Assembly: GCA_964649825.1 (NCBI GenBank)
Contig: CAZYQW010000122.1
Coordinates: 70,550-134,549, forward strand
Length of the DNA stretch: 64,000 bases
Direction of reading: 5' to 3'
From: CAZYQW01 sp964649825
GTDB taxonomy: Bacteria > Planctomycetota > B15-G4 > JADJEK01
Under the pieces are notes generated by a model. It saw only the letters and a program-made list of their open reading frames with translations, was not told where the DNA came from and did no database searches. Numbering within the stretch: position 1 is the first letter of the stretch; every line of letters begins with the position of its first letter. This document shows positions 9,234 to 18,571 of the stretch, piece by piece. Both the position numbers and the translations under genes were made by a program.

Positions 9234-9437
9234 GGGCGGGGGTCGGGTGAGATCCGAACCGCAAAGTCTAGCCCGGATGTTTCGTCAACGCTGCGCGTGA
9301 AACGCGGCAGAATCGACGCGACCCTCGATCGCGAGCGGCGCGTCCGACCGAGGCGCCGCGGTCGAGGATGCGACGACCCGACCCCTTCGAGACCCGAGCC
9401 ACTCATTCACTCCGACTCGGTTACCATCTCGACCCAT

Positions 9438-10454
9438 ATGTCCCTTTCCAACCGACCTTCTCCGTTCGTCATCGCACTCGCTGCGCTTGTCTCCATCACC
9501 GCGTGCGACCGCGGTTCGGATGCCGACCGCGCACCCGCCGGCGCCCCCGGAGACGCTCCAGCCGGGATGGTGTGGATCCCCGGGGGCTCCTTCGAGATGG
9601 GCTCGAACGACGCCTTCGCGGACGAGCGCCCGGTCCACGAGGTGACGCTGCGCGGGTTTTGGATGGACGCGACCGAGGTGACGAACGCCGACTTCGCCGA
9701 GTTCGTCGACGCAACCGGCTACGTCACCGTGGCGGAGAGGATCCCCGATGCCGCCACCCTCCCCGGTGCCACCCCCGAGGACCTGGTGCCCGGCTCGGTC
9801 GTGTACCGCGGCGCGCGGCCGAACGAGAACGTCGAGAGCGTCTACCAGCTCTGGGAGTTCCTGCCGGGCGCGAGCTGGCGTCACCCGGACGGACCCGGCT
9901 CCACGATCGAGGGGCGCATGGACCACCCCGTCGTCCACGTGTCATGGGATGACGCCGTGGCCTACGCGTCCTGGGCCGGCAAGCGGCTCCCGACCGAGGC
10001 GGAATGGGAGTCCGCGGCGCGCGGCACGCTCTGCTGCTCGCTCTACCCCTGGGGCGACGAGCTCGAGCCCGTCGGCGGTCCGCGGCAGAACGCGTGGCAA
10101 GGCTCGTTTCCCCAGAAGAACCTGCTCGCCGACGGGTTCGCGACGACCGCCCCGGTCGCCAGCTTTCCTCCGAACGGGCTCGGCCTCCACGACATGGCCG
10201 GGAACGTCTGGGAATGGTGTTCCGATTGGTATCGCCCGGACTACTACTCGATCAGTCCCGCCGTCGACCCGCGCGGCCCGGACGACAGCTACGATCCGCA
10301 GGAGCCGGGAGTTCCGAAGCGGGTGCTGCGCGGCGGCTCGTTTCTGTGCAACGAGAACTACTGCGTGGGCTATCGAGTCTCCGCACGGATGAAGACTGCG
10401 CCGGACACTGGACTCAACCACACGGGCTTCCGCTGCGTAAGGGACCTCGATTGA
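9438..10454 (+). CDS. Formylglycine-generating enzyme (FGE/SUMF1), predicted lipoprotein
   Basis: A 338-residue protein with a lipoprotein signal (ALVSITAC, Cys23). The FGE-sulfatase domain starts at GMVWIPGGSFEMGS and includes ATEVTNADF, HPVVHVSWDDAVAYASWAGKRLPTEAEWE (split here by its usual motifs HVSWDDA and RLPTEAEWE), NVWEWCSDWY and a C-terminal GFRC. Cys304 and Cys309, in RGGSFLC and NYC, match the active-site pair of true formylglycine-generating enzymes. The reaction converts a sulfatase Cys to formylglycine. No sulfatase gene is in the window. The start is the ATG at 9438, which gives the signal peptide; no Shine-Dalgarno is evident. Longer upstream frames lack support. Confidence 0.92.
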   Translation: MSLSNRPSPFVIALAALVSITACDRGSDADRAPAGAPGDAPAGMVWIPGGSFEMGSNDAFADERPVHEVTLRGFWMDATEVTNADFAEFVDATGYVTVAERIPDAATLPGATPEDLVPGSVVYRGARPNENVESVYQLWEFLPGASWRHPDGPGSTIEGRMDHPVVHVSWDDAVAYASWAGKRLPTEAEWESAARGTLCCSLYPWGDELEPVGGPRQNAWQGSFPQKNLLADGFATTAPVASFPPNGLGLHDMAGNVWEWCSDWYRPDYYSISPAVDPRGPDDSYDPQEPGVPKRVLRGGSFLCNENYCVGYRVSARMKTAPDTGLNHTGFRCVRDLD

Positions 10455-10462
10455 GTCCGAGA

Positions 10463-10496
10463 GGCCCGGCACGCGGTCCGACACGGCCACCGGGCC
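10463..10496 (+). terminator. Putative hairpin after the FGE gene
   Basis: GGCCCGG (10463-10469) pairs with CCGGGCC (10490-10496), starting nine bases after the stop. The loop is long and no T-run follows, so this is only a candidate. Confidence 0.35.
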
Positions 10497-10596
10497 GGGG
10501 AGCGCCGGCGCGGCACCCGTGAATCCAAGAGGGTGAAGGCTATGCTGGTCGGTCGGAATTCCATCCGGCGCCGACCACACGATCCTGGAGTCGACG

Positions 10597-12264
10597 ATGA
10601 ACGACGATGAACTCGACGAGCTGGAAGAAGTCGAGGAAGTGGATGAACCTGCTTCCCGGGCGGGGGCGGGACGGACTCGAGCGGAAGGCGCCGGCCGGAG
10701 CCGCGGAAGATCGGGCCGGGCCGGAGCCGCGGCGCGAACCGGGAGCGGGCGCGGACCCGGTCGCCGCAGCCCGCGCGCGGCCCGCGGCGGAGGCTCGTCC
10801 GGAGGGCTCTCGCCGAAGGTCCTCGTGATCGGCGGGGGCGTGGTCGCAGTCGCCGCGGTCGTCCTCATCTTCGCGATGCGAGGGAAGGACGATGGGGGGT
10901 CGGATGCCGGCAACGGCGCGTCGGCGTCCACCGCGGCAAACGGCTCGTCGCCCAGCGGCAGCGGATCGAGCCGCACGCCGGCCACCACCACGGCGAAGAA
11001 CCCGCGCGACGAGTACGAGGCCCGTCTCGCCGCACTGACCCCCGCGGACGCCGCCGGACGGGCCGCGCTCGCGCAGTTCTGCGCGGAGAACCGGATGAGC
11101 GCCGAGACCACGTCGCTCTATCGCGAGACGCTGCTCATCGACCCGAACCACTCCGGCGCGCGGGCCGAGCTCGGCTTCGAACGGTACGACGGGCCGGTGG
11201 AGCGCCTCCGTGGACGTTGGCTGAGCCGGACCGACATGGTCCTCGCCAAGGAGTCGGAGACGTTCTACGGCGACACGATCTCCGGACCGAGGACGTCGAG
11301 ACAGATGTTCGAGCAGCTCGCGTCGGACGAGATCCGCCGCCTCGACAACGACTTCCCGCCCAGTCGATTCGAGTACGTGTTCGGCGGGGACCGGATGCGC
11401 CAGCCGTTCCTCGTGCTGATCGAGAAGACGTCGAGCGCCGACCTCGAGGGGTATCAGCGCGAGTACAACGAACTGCTCACGACGCTTCACGACGCGTTCT
11501 TCGATCGCTACCGCGAGCAGTTCCAGCTCGAGGAGATCGAGAAGCCGGCCGTCGTCGTGATCTTCGAGAGCAAGTCGAACTACGCGAGCTTCCGCAACGA
11601 CAACGAAAGCCTGGGGCTCGCCGATCCCGAGTTCATCGGCGGCTTCTATCAACCGTGGACGCAGCGCCTGTTCCTGTGGCGGCAGAACGGCTTGCGCGGC
11701 GTGCTTCTGCACGAGGGCGCGCACATGCTGATCCACTACGCCTTCGCCGGCCGCGGGTTCGCGCCGAGCAACCAATCCCCGTGGTTCCAGGAAGGGTTCG
11801 CCGAGTACTTCGGCGGCAACAAGGTCGAGATCGTCGACGGGAAGAAGACGTACCGGATCGGACAGCTCCTGCCCGGACGGATTCGTGAGCTGCAGTTCCT
11901 GACGATCGCGCAGCAGCGCTTTCCGATCTTCGAGCTCATCAAGACGAGCAGCGGCCAGTTCAACGACGCGCGCACCACGATGGGCGATTCGGCCAAGTCG
12001 GCCGAGGATCGTTCCGCCGCGTCGATGCTCGTGACGAACATCTACGCCGAAGGGTGGGCGTTCATCATGTACCTCCACTACGCCGAGGACGGCAAGTACC
12101 GCGAGGTGTTCGACAAGTACTTCGTGGCGGAGACGAAGGGCGAAGGTCACTACGAGACGATGGAGGAACTGCTCGGCATCGAGCGCGCCGCGGATTGGGA
12201 GGAGCTCGACAAGCGCTTCCTGACCTGGTGCCAGACGCGGCTCGAGAAAGTGGGGGCGGAATGA
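10597..12264 (+). CDS. DUF1570-family membrane-anchored metallopeptidase
   Basis: A 555-residue protein. It begins with an acidic stretch, then a basic Arg/Gly-rich stretch, then one membrane helix at about 73-92 (VLVIGGGVVAVAAVVLIF). The large outer part carries HEGAH at residues 372-376 (a zinc HExxH motif) and a downstream WFQEGFAEYFGG that supplies the third ligand, as in gluzincins of the DUF1570 group common in Planctomycetota. The substrate is unknown. TGGAG lies six bases before the start. The stop overlaps the next start (ATGA at 12261), so the two genes are probably coupled. The orientation across the membrane, with the peptidase outside the cytoplasm, is inferred. Confidence 0.87.
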   Translation: MNDDELDELEEVEEVDEPASRAGAGRTRAEGAGRSRGRSGRAGAAARTGSGRGPGRRSPRAARGGGSSGGLSPKVLVIGGGVVAVAAVVLIFAMRGKDDGGSDAGNGASASTAANGSSPSGSGSSRTPATTTAKNPRDEYEARLAALTPADAAGRAALAQFCAENRMSAETTSLYRETLLIDPNHSGARAELGFERYDGPVERLRGRWLSRTDMVLAKESETFYGDTISGPRTSRQMFEQLASDEIRRLDNDFPPSRFEYVFGGDRMRQPFLVLIEKTSSADLEGYQREYNELLTTLHDAFFDRYREQFQLEEIEKPAVVVIFESKSNYASFRNDNESLGLADPEFIGGFYQPWTQRLFLWRQNGLRGVLLHEGAHMLIHYAFAGRGFAPSNQSPWFQEGFAEYFGGNKVEIVDGKKTYRIGQLLPGRIRELQFLTIAQQRFPIFELIKTSSGQFNDARTTMGDSAKSAEDRSAASMLVTNIYAEGWAFIMYLHYAEDGKYREVFDKYFVAETKGEGHYETMEELLGIERAADWEELDKRFLTWCQTRLEKVGAE

Positions 12265-13529
12265 TGCATCGATCCACGTTCACGACGGGGCTCGTACTCG
12301 CGATCGCCACGCTCACGCCACCGCTCCTCCCCGAGGAGCCGACGAAGCCGACCCGCCGGCCCCAGGAGAGCGGCTTCCTCGAGGTGACGCTCTCCGTCCC
12401 GCACAGCGTGTTCGACTTCACGTCCGGCAACCGCTCGCGCACGACCGGATCGATCTGGTTCGAACGGACGATGGGACACTACGTCGGCGGGGCCGACCTC
12501 GAAGTGAAAGACGCGGCCGGGCGCGACATCGACCTGCCGAGCCTCGACTTCAAGGTGGACGCGGCCTATGACCCGAACGGCGAGGAGGAGTCGCTCGGCG
12601 GCCCGAGCATCCCGAACGAGTACCTGTTCCGGGCGCTCTCGACCTCCGACCTCGCCTTGCTGCCGATGCGCGCAATGCTCCCCCACCGCATCGAGTTCGG
12701 GGGGAAATCGAAGACGTCGCACCAGGCCAAGGCGATCGGCGCGCAAGTCGACGTGGCCGAGTCCGACCTGGGCCCGGGCCGCGTGGGCGGCATCATGACG
12801 AACCGTTACTTCACGCGCACCGTGCGCCGGTTCGTGCCGTCGAACTACGAGCTTCACGACTACGTGCTGACGTCCGAGGATCCGAAGGACGGGTTCGTCA
12901 TGTACTCGTGCGGGCTGCGGCTCCTCGTCCATCCGACGAAGACGGCTCCCGACGGGAAGCGCCCCCCCTCGGGCGTGTTCCACGTGACGCAGTTCGAGGC
13001 GGTCCAGCTCAAGTGGTTCGCCGACGGCCCACGCTTCGAGGAGGACGATCGGCTCGTGCCCGCGCGCGAACAGAAGAGCCTGCGCGACAGCAAGTACGCC
13101 ACCGGCCTCGAGAACGCCCTGTTCGATGCACTCCAGGTGGAGGGCATCGGCAACCCGTTCGAGAACCCCGCCGCGTTCGCGTTCGTCCACGGCGAACTCT
13201 TGACCGAGAAGACGTTCCAGCGGTTGATCAACCTGAACCAGCCGAAGGTGCTCGTCCTGACCGCGCCGTTCGTCGTCGAGAATCCGATCCCGTTCGATCC
13301 GAAGGCGCACGTCGCGGCGTGGAAGAAGGCCGACGATCCCGCCGAGCGGCTCCTCCTCGCCGCGGCCGCCGTCGCGGGCGGCGAGAAGAACGCCCAGTTC
13401 AAGCGCGAAGCCGAGATCGCCGTGCACTCGAAGGACGACACCGTCCTGCGCGCCGCCCTCGTCCTCGCGAACGCGCTCGGCGACGCGTCGCTGGCGGAGC
13501 GAGCGAAGCAGGGGCTGTCCGGACGCTGA
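12261..13529 (+). CDS. Exported protein of unknown function, coupled to the DUF1570 peptidase
   Basis: A 422-residue protein with an N-terminal signal-like segment (TTGLVLAIATLTPPLLP). I do not recognise a family. The mature part is rich in beta-type sequence, followed by a helical C-terminus with an Ala-rich stretch (LLLAAAAVAGG) that resembles a repeat-type helical end. The ATG at 12261 overlaps the peptidase stop codon, so the two products likely work together. The ATG at 12264 is an equally possible start. Confidence 0.82.
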   Translation: MMHRSTFTTGLVLAIATLTPPLLPEEPTKPTRRPQESGFLEVTLSVPHSVFDFTSGNRSRTTGSIWFERTMGHYVGGADLEVKDAAGRDIDLPSLDFKVDAAYDPNGEEESLGGPSIPNEYLFRALSTSDLALLPMRAMLPHRIEFGGKSKTSHQAKAIGAQVDVAESDLGPGRVGGIMTNRYFTRTVRRFVPSNYELHDYVLTSEDPKDGFVMYSCGLRLLVHPTKTAPDGKRPPSGVFHVTQFEAVQLKWFADGPRFEEDDRLVPAREQKSLRDSKYATGLENALFDALQVEGIGNPFENPAAFAFVHGELLTEKTFQRLINLNQPKVLVLTAPFVVENPIPFDPKAHVAAWKKADDPAERLLLAAAAVAGGEKNAQFKREAEIAVHSKDDTVLRAALVLANALGDASLAERAKQGLSGR

Positions 13530-13570
13530 ACGGCGAGCCGAACTCGGTCTCGCCGTCCGGCATCGCACGT

Positions 13571-13600
13571 GCCCCCGCGCGCTCGGTTCGCGGAGGGGGC
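13571..13600. terminator. Bidirectional hairpin between convergent genes
   Basis: GCCCCCGCGCG and CGCGGAGGGGGC form an imperfect stem in the 72-bp gap between convergent genes ending at 13529 and 13602. Its place suggests a shared terminator. Confidence 0.5.
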
Positions 13601-13601
13601 T

Positions 13602-14807
13602 CTACCCCTCTTTCTTGTCCCCGTCTTCCTCGCCCTTCAGCTCGACGTAGAACACGAGCGTCGCGTCAGGGCCGATCACGGGGGGCGAACCGCGCATCCC
13701 GTAGCCGAGATCCGGCGGGATGACGAAGCGATAGACCGAGCCGGGACTCATCAATTGCAGCCCCTCGTTCCAACCGGCGATCACCATGCCGAGGCGGAAG
13801 CTGCTCATCTCCCCGCGAGAGAACGACGAGTCGAAGGGGGTCCCGTCGGTCAGCCATCCGGCGTAGTGGACCGAGACCTGCTCCCCCATCTTCGGAGGGG
13901 TCCCGCTGCCCGTGCGGACGACCTGATACTTGAGTCCGCTCGGCGTCGTGGTCAAGTCGTCGTCCTTCGGCAGGACGAACGCTGGGATCGGCAGCGGCTT
14001 CACGACGTCGACCAGCTCCAGCTCCCACACCGTGATCGAGCCTGGGGTCAGGCCCGGGATCGATTGGTTCTTGAAGCTGAGCGCGGCGGGAACCTCGAAA
14101 CGGTAGCGCGCTCCCTTGTTCATCAGGAGCGGAGCCTCTTTCATGAAGGCGAGCGTCATCCCGAGTTGGCTCGGCGACGCCTTCACCGGCTGTCCGATCT
14201 GAGCCGTCGACTGCAGCAGCCGGCCCTCCGGGGTCCAGAACGCGTAGTTCAGGACCAGCACGTCGTCTGCCGTCGGATGGTCGCCGCTGCCTTCCTTCAG
14301 GACTTCGTAGACGATTCCCGAATCGGTCGTCTTCTGGTTCTCCTTCACTCCGGCCGCGAACTCCGGAAGCCGCGGACCCGGCGTGAAGCCGAGCAGCTCG
14401 ACGTCGAAGATCAGCGTGGCGTTCGGCGGGATCCGCGGAGGACGCCCCTCCGCGCCGTACGCGAGATCGCCGGGGATCGTGAAGCGGTAGCGCGCGCCCG
14501 CCGACATGAGCTGCAGCCCCTCGTTCCAGCCCTCGATGACGTTGCCGAGGCGGAACGACGCTGGCTGTCCGCGCCGGCGCGACGAGTCGAACTCGGTGCC
14601 GTCCTCGAGCGTCCCCGTGTAATGGACCTCGACAGTGTCGCCGAACTTCGGACGGTCGCCGCCGTCACCCTTCTTCAAGATCTCGTACTTGAGGCCCGAC
14701 GGGGTCGTCTCGATCAGGGGGGCCTGAGCCTCGGTCGGCTCCTGCGCCGGGGCGTACGCGACGAGGACAGCAGAGGACCACAGAAGAGCAGCCGGGAGGG
14801 AACGCAC
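13602..14807 (-). CDS. FKBP-type peptidyl-prolyl isomerase with three FKBP domains
   Basis: About 401 residues. A signal peptide (RSLPAALLWSSAVLVAYAPAQ) is followed by three FKBP domains. The first and third keep typical motifs: VEVHYTGTLEDGTEFDSS, GWNEGLQLM and IPGDLAYG in the first; VSVHYAGWLTDGTPFDSS, GWNEGLQLM and IPPDLGYG in the third. The middle domain is divergent (LVLNYAFWTPEGRLLQS and VPAALSFKN) and has probably lost isomerase activity. The GTG at 14807, with GGAG upstream, gives the cleanest signal peptide; an ATG at 14870 adds 21 residues. The role is probably folding of exported proteins. It converges with the gene ending at 13529. Confidence 0.9.
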   Translation of the reverse strand: MRSLPAALLWSSAVLVAYAPAQEPTEAQAPLIETTPSGLKYEILKKGDGGDRPKFGDTVEVHYTGTLEDGTEFDSSRRRGQPASFRLGNVIEGWNEGLQLMSAGARYRFTIPGDLAYGAEGRPPRIPPNATLIFDVELLGFTPGPRLPEFAAGVKENQKTTDSGIVYEVLKEGSGDHPTADDVLVLNYAFWTPEGRLLQSTAQIGQPVKASPSQLGMTLAFMKEAPLLMNKGARYRFEVPAALSFKNQSIPGLTPGSITVWELELVDVVKPLPIPAFVLPKDDDLTTTPSGLKYQVVRTGSGTPPKMGEQVSVHYAGWLTDGTPFDSSFSRGEMSSFRLGMVIAGWNEGLQLMSPGSVYRFVIPPDLGYGMRGSPPVIGPDATLVFYVELKGEEDGDKKEG

Positions 14808-14970
14808 GCGAATCTCCAGTTGGACCACGACCCGGAAGCGATGCGGCGCGGGAGAGGTCGCGGAGGACAAAACGAACCCTTCGGTATAGCGAGGGCGGCG
14901 ACCCTAGGAAAGGTCGGAAACGAAGGAAGGACGCGAAGCCTCGATGGCACACGGTTCCGCGACCGCGCGA

Positions 14971-16341
14971 TCAACTTCCGAAGATCAGGTCGAGCAGCAG
15001 CCCGCGTACGTCGGCCGCGGCGACACGATCTCGGGCGATCCTCTTCGACGACGCCACGAGCACCGGACCGTCCTCGTCGCGATCAGGAAGCCGGCCGTGC
15101 GAGCCGCGGATCGTGGACGCGTCCAACCCGATCACGTCGAGAAGCGTCCGGAACCCGAGCGTCTTCCGCAGGAGCTTTCCCGCGATCTTGAGCTTCGGCC
15201 ACGCGATCCGTGGATCGATCAGGAGCTCGACCGGGTCGTAGCCGGGCTTCTTGTGGATGTCGACGGTGCGCGCGAAGTCCGGCGCGCGCGCATCGTCCTC
15301 CCAGTAGTAGTACGTGAACCAGCGGTCCCGTGCGGCGATCGCGACGAGCTCGCCGGCGCGCTCGTGATCGATGCCCAGCTCGCGCTTTCCGGCCTCGTCC
15401 AGGACGCGCTCGATGCCGTCGGTCCGCTCGAGGACGCGCTGCACGGCCGGCACGTCGGCCGGGTCCTTCACGTAGACGTGCGCCGCTTGATGATCGGCGA
15501 CCGCGAACGCGCGCGACGCGCCGAAGTCGAGCAGCTCGCCGACCAGGTTGTCCTGCGCACGAAGGAAGCCCGCCTCGCGAAGCACGCGATTGACATGCAC
15601 GCCGTCGGCCACCGCGGTGATCCCGTACTCGGAGAGCACCACGACCTCGCAACCGTCGGCGCACGCGCGATCGATCACGCGGCCGGCCACCTCGTCGACC
15701 GCCCGCACCTGCTCGGCGATGCGAGGATGGTCGGGACCGAACCGCTGCAGGTCGTAGTCGAGATGCGGCAGGTAGACGAACGTGAGCGTCGGCCGCTCGT
15801 TCACGAGGACATCGATCGCCGCGTCGCCGATCCAACGCGTCGAGGGGATCCCGGCACGCGGTCCCCAGAAGTCGAACAACGGAAAACGACCGAGCCGATC
15901 GTTCAGCCGCGCCCTGATCTCCGGCGGCTCGGACCACACGTCGGGGAGCTTCCGGCCGTCCGCGGGATAGGCGGGCCGCGGCGTCACTGCGAAGTCGAAC
16001 GAACCGTACATCGCGTACCACCAGAAGAGATAGGCGCACGTGAACGACGCGTCGCGACGCTTCGCCTCGTCCCAGACCTTGTCGCCGCGGACGAGCCGGT
16101 TCGACTGGCGCCACAACCAAACCTCCGCGAGGTCGCGGAAGTACCACCCGTTCGCCACGATCCCATGCGCGGCGGGAGCCTTTCCGGTGACGAAGGTCGC
16201 CTGCACCGCGCAGGTGACGGCGGGAAACACGGTCTCGATCGGCGCGGCGAATCCGTCACGAGCCAGCGCGGCGATGCGCGGCGCCCATTCCAGGAGGCGC
16301 GGGGTCAAACCGACCACGTCGAGGACGACGACACGATTCAC
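14971..16341 (-). CDS. Alkaline-phosphatase-superfamily phosphodiesterase/nucleotide pyrophosphatase
   Basis: A 456-residue protein of the type I phosphodiesterase group. Asp8 in VVVLDVVGL and probable nucleophile Thr43 in PAVTCAVQATFVTG lie where expected, followed by APAAHGIVANGWY. Later metal ligands are in YLPHLDYDLQRFGPDH and near LSEYGI, with a C-terminal GSHG. No signal peptide is visible, so the protein may be cytoplasmic. The aspartate usually seen before the second histidine pair appears as Glu in LSEYG, a possible change at the metal site. The substrate is unknown; the family hydrolyses phosphodiesters, nucleotides or phosphonates. Confidence 0.87.
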   Translation of the reverse strand: MNRVVVLDVVGLTPRLLEWAPRIAALARDGFAAPIETVFPAVTCAVQATFVTGKAPAAHGIVANGWYFRDLAEVWLWRQSNRLVRGDKVWDEAKRRDASFTCAYLFWWYAMYGSFDFAVTPRPAYPADGRKLPDVWSEPPEIRARLNDRLGRFPLFDFWGPRAGIPSTRWIGDAAIDVLVNERPTLTFVYLPHLDYDLQRFGPDHPRIAEQVRAVDEVAGRVIDRACADGCEVVVLSEYGITAVADGVHVNRVLREAGFLRAQDNLVGELLDFGASRAFAVADHQAAHVYVKDPADVPAVQRVLERTDGIERVLDEAGKRELGIDHERAGELVAIAARDRWFTYYYWEDDARAPDFARTVDIHKKPGYDPVELLIDPRIAWPKLKIAGKLLRKTLGFRTLLDVIGLDASTIRGSHGRLPDRDEDGPVLVASSKRIARDRVAAADVRGLLLDLIFGS

Positions 16342-16759
16342 CGCGGCTGGGCTCCCTTGGATCAGAGTCGAAGGATCAGAATCGAACGTACGGACCGAGA
16401 ACGAGGATCGAACGCCGGCGCACCATCAGACCAAGGTCACCGGTCAAGGCGAGGTCAAGGCCGCCTCAATTCAGCGCCGCGCGGTCGTCGCCACCTGTCG
16501 CCGCGCCTCTCCATCTGCCACAATGCAGTCCCGGAGATGCAAGCAAGCCACCCCTTCGTGGCACGCCATGCGACTCAAATCGTTGGCTTCATGCCATTTG
16601 GAGCCTCGAGAGCATCGCCTGGCCATTCTGCAGCTCCTGTGTTGAAATGCCCTGAGTCATTCGAGCCGTATCCGTCACGTCGAGAACTCACTCGCCTCCG
16701 CGCGCATCGCGCCGAGGACGATCGGCGGTTCGGCAAACTGGGAACTTGGAGACAACAGC
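16342..16759. other. Divergent intergenic region of lower GC
   Basis: About 418 bases separate the phosphodiesterase start (leftward) and the lamin-tail-like gene (rightward). The sequence is less GC-rich than the genes and no frame looks coding. A short direct repeat, GGATCAGA followed by TCGAA with variation, occurs near 16360-16386. Both promoters must lie here. Confidence 0.45.
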
Positions 16760-17809
16760 ATGCGTTCTAGCCTCTTCGTGGCGATCACCCTGTGCGGCGC
16801 CTCCCCGCTCTTCGCGGGCGCGCTTGGAAGCAACCCCTCGAGCGTCTTCCTGAACGAAATCTACGCCAGCCACGTCGGCACCGATGACATGGAGATGATC
16901 GAGCTCGTCGGCACGCCGAACGCGTCGTTGACCGGCTACGTCGTCTGCATCGTCGAGGGTGAGGGACTTCAGGCCGGCATCCTCGACCGCGCTTGGGACC
17001 TCACCGGACAGACGGTTCCGGCGGACGGCTACTTCCTCCTCGCGGACACGGCCGAGCCGAACCTCGACTTCAACATCGGCAACACGAACGCGATCGAGAA
17101 CGGGACCGAGACCTTCTACGTCGTCTTCACGGCGAATCCGGCCGCGGTGACCGCGTTGCTCGGCACGAACGTCGACGCGGACCTCGACCTGATCACGGAC
17201 CTCGGCACCCTCGGCGCGATCGTCGACTCGGTCGCGATCATCGACCCCGACGTCGGCTCGATCGACTTCGTCTACGACAGCGCGGTGACGGTCGGCCCCG
17301 ACGGGACGTTCTTCCCGGCCGGCGCTTTCCGCAGCAACGACTACCCGAACGCGTGGTGCGCCTGCGGGTATCCGGACTTCGACGACGTCGCGAACGCGCG
17401 CGAGCCGCGCACGCCCGGCTCGGCGAACGGTGGCTGCTTCGGCACGACCGGACCCGGTTGCTCGGACTCGATGGGCCGCACCCCGAACCTCTCCTCGGCG
17501 GGAACGACGACGCCGGGCGGTTCGGTGACGATCACCGTCAGCGACGTCACTCCGCCGAACGCCGCCGCCCTCTTCCTGTCGGCCGTCCCCGGCACGTTGC
17601 CGCTCAACCCGAACTGCAACCTGTACATGAGCCCGCCGTTCATCTCGGTCTTCTTCACGATCCCGGCGCCGACCTTCCCCCTCACCGGGACGATCCCGGC
17701 GTCGCTGCCGTCCGGCCTCGGCCTGAAGGTCTACGTCCAGCTCCTGCAGGACGATCCGCCGGCCAGCCAGATCGTCAGCTCGAACGGCGTCGTCATCGTG
17801 ATCGACTGA
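16760..17809 (+). CDS. Exported lamin-tail-like protein with shared C-terminal module
   Basis: A 349-residue exported protein with signal MRSSLFVAITLCGASPLFAG. The N-terminal half begins VFLNEIYASHVGTDDMEMIEL, a lamin-tail (LTD) type opening, and ends in EPRTPGSANGG, a usual LTD ending. After a Cys-bearing linker, residues from about 245 to the end form a beta-rich module (SVTITVSDVTPP, ALFLSAVPG, LGLKVYVQLLQDDP) that resembles the C-termini of four other exported proteins in this window. No enzyme motif is visible. A strong hairpin follows at 17840-17877. Confidence 0.87.
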   Translation: MRSSLFVAITLCGASPLFAGALGSNPSSVFLNEIYASHVGTDDMEMIELVGTPNASLTGYVVCIVEGEGLQAGILDRAWDLTGQTVPADGYFLLADTAEPNLDFNIGNTNAIENGTETFYVVFTANPAAVTALLGTNVDADLDLITDLGTLGAIVDSVAIIDPDVGSIDFVYDSAVTVGPDGTFFPAGAFRSNDYPNAWCACGYPDFDDVANAREPRTPGSANGGCFGTTGPGCSDSMGRTPNLSSAGTTTPGGSVTITVSDVTPPNAAALFLSAVPGTLPLNPNCNLYMSPPFISVFFTIPAPTFPLTGTIPASLPSGLGLKVYVQLLQDDPPASQIVSSNGVVIVID

Positions 17810-17839
17810 TCGCGCCGCCGAACGAACACGCCCACGAAA

Positions 17840-17877
17840 AAGGGCCGGCACCCCGATTCACGGGGGTGCCGGCCCTT
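17840..17877. terminator. Strong bidirectional terminator
   Basis: A 15-bp perfect stem, AAGGGCCGGCACCCC (17840-17854) with GGGGTGCCGGCCCTT (17863-17877), has an eight-base loop. On the minus strand it runs into a T-rich stretch from the AAAA at 17837-17840. It sits between convergent genes ending at 17809 and 17919. Confidence 0.85.
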
Positions 17878-17918
17878 CTCTCGTATTCGTCGCGGCGCTC
17901 GCACCGGAGCGCTGCGCA

Positions 17919-18551
17919 TCAACGGACGAGCGGCGCGCGCAAGCCTTTGATCAGGTCGATCTCCATCGGCGAGAAACGTTCGATCAGATCGGCCGCCGCG
18001 AGCCGCAGCTCGTAGTCGCTCGGCACGACGAGGGTCGGGGCCGAAACCTGAGCGATCCGCTCGGGCGCCGGCGCCGCGGCGCCATGCGCGATCGCGCGGT
18101 CCAGCTCGGACGCGATGTGCATCGCATCGACCTCCTCGGGGAGAGCGGGCGAGCCGAAGAAGATCGGCGCCGTCGCCAGGTCGAAGTCGCCCGGCACGAT
18201 CGCCACGACCTTTCCCGACTCGTGGCCGAAGTTCACGCGCTCCGCCGTCTGCGCACCGACGTAGAGCACCGGCTCCGCGAGCTGCCGCGGGTGGACCAGG
18301 TCCGGATCGACGCCCAGGACGAGCATCCATCCCGACGCGACCGCCGGCTGCTCGGAGCGCCAGTAGTGGACGAACGGAGTCGCCACCTCGAATCGCTGCG
18401 CGAAGAGGAGTCCCACCGACCGGGCCTGGGGAACGGCCGGAACCTGCGGCGGAACGCCGTCACCGACCGAGTCCTTCTGCGTGGCGAGAACCCCGGTCAA
18501 CAAAGCGCCGCCGATCAGCGCACCGACGGCGAGGATATGCATGGTCTTCAT
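17919..18551 (-). CDS. Exported protein of unknown function
   Basis: A 210-residue protein with a signal peptide (MKTMHILAVGALIGGALLTG). I do not recognise a family. The mature part is Ala/Val/Pro-rich with no cysteine, and has a segment HYWRSEQPAVASGWMLVLGVDP and a helical C-terminus. It lies 20 bp downstream of the alpha/beta hydrolase gene in the same direction and so may share its transcript, ending at the strong hairpin at 17840-17877. Confidence 0.8.
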   Translation of the reverse strand: MKTMHILAVGALIGGALLTGVLATQKDSVGDGVPPQVPAVPQARSVGLLFAQRFEVATPFVHYWRSEQPAVASGWMLVLGVDPDLVHPRQLAEPVLYVGAQTAERVNFGHESGKVVAIVPGDFDLATAPIFFGSPALPEEVDAMHIASELDRAIAHGAAAPAPERIAQVSAPTLVVPSDYELRLAAADLIERFSPMEIDLIKGLRAPLVR

Positions 18552-18571
18552 GGTCTTCGTGTCCTCTCCGA

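Noticed and set aside
13569..15191. 540-codon open frame on the plus strand
   Set aside because: Antisense to the FKBP gene.
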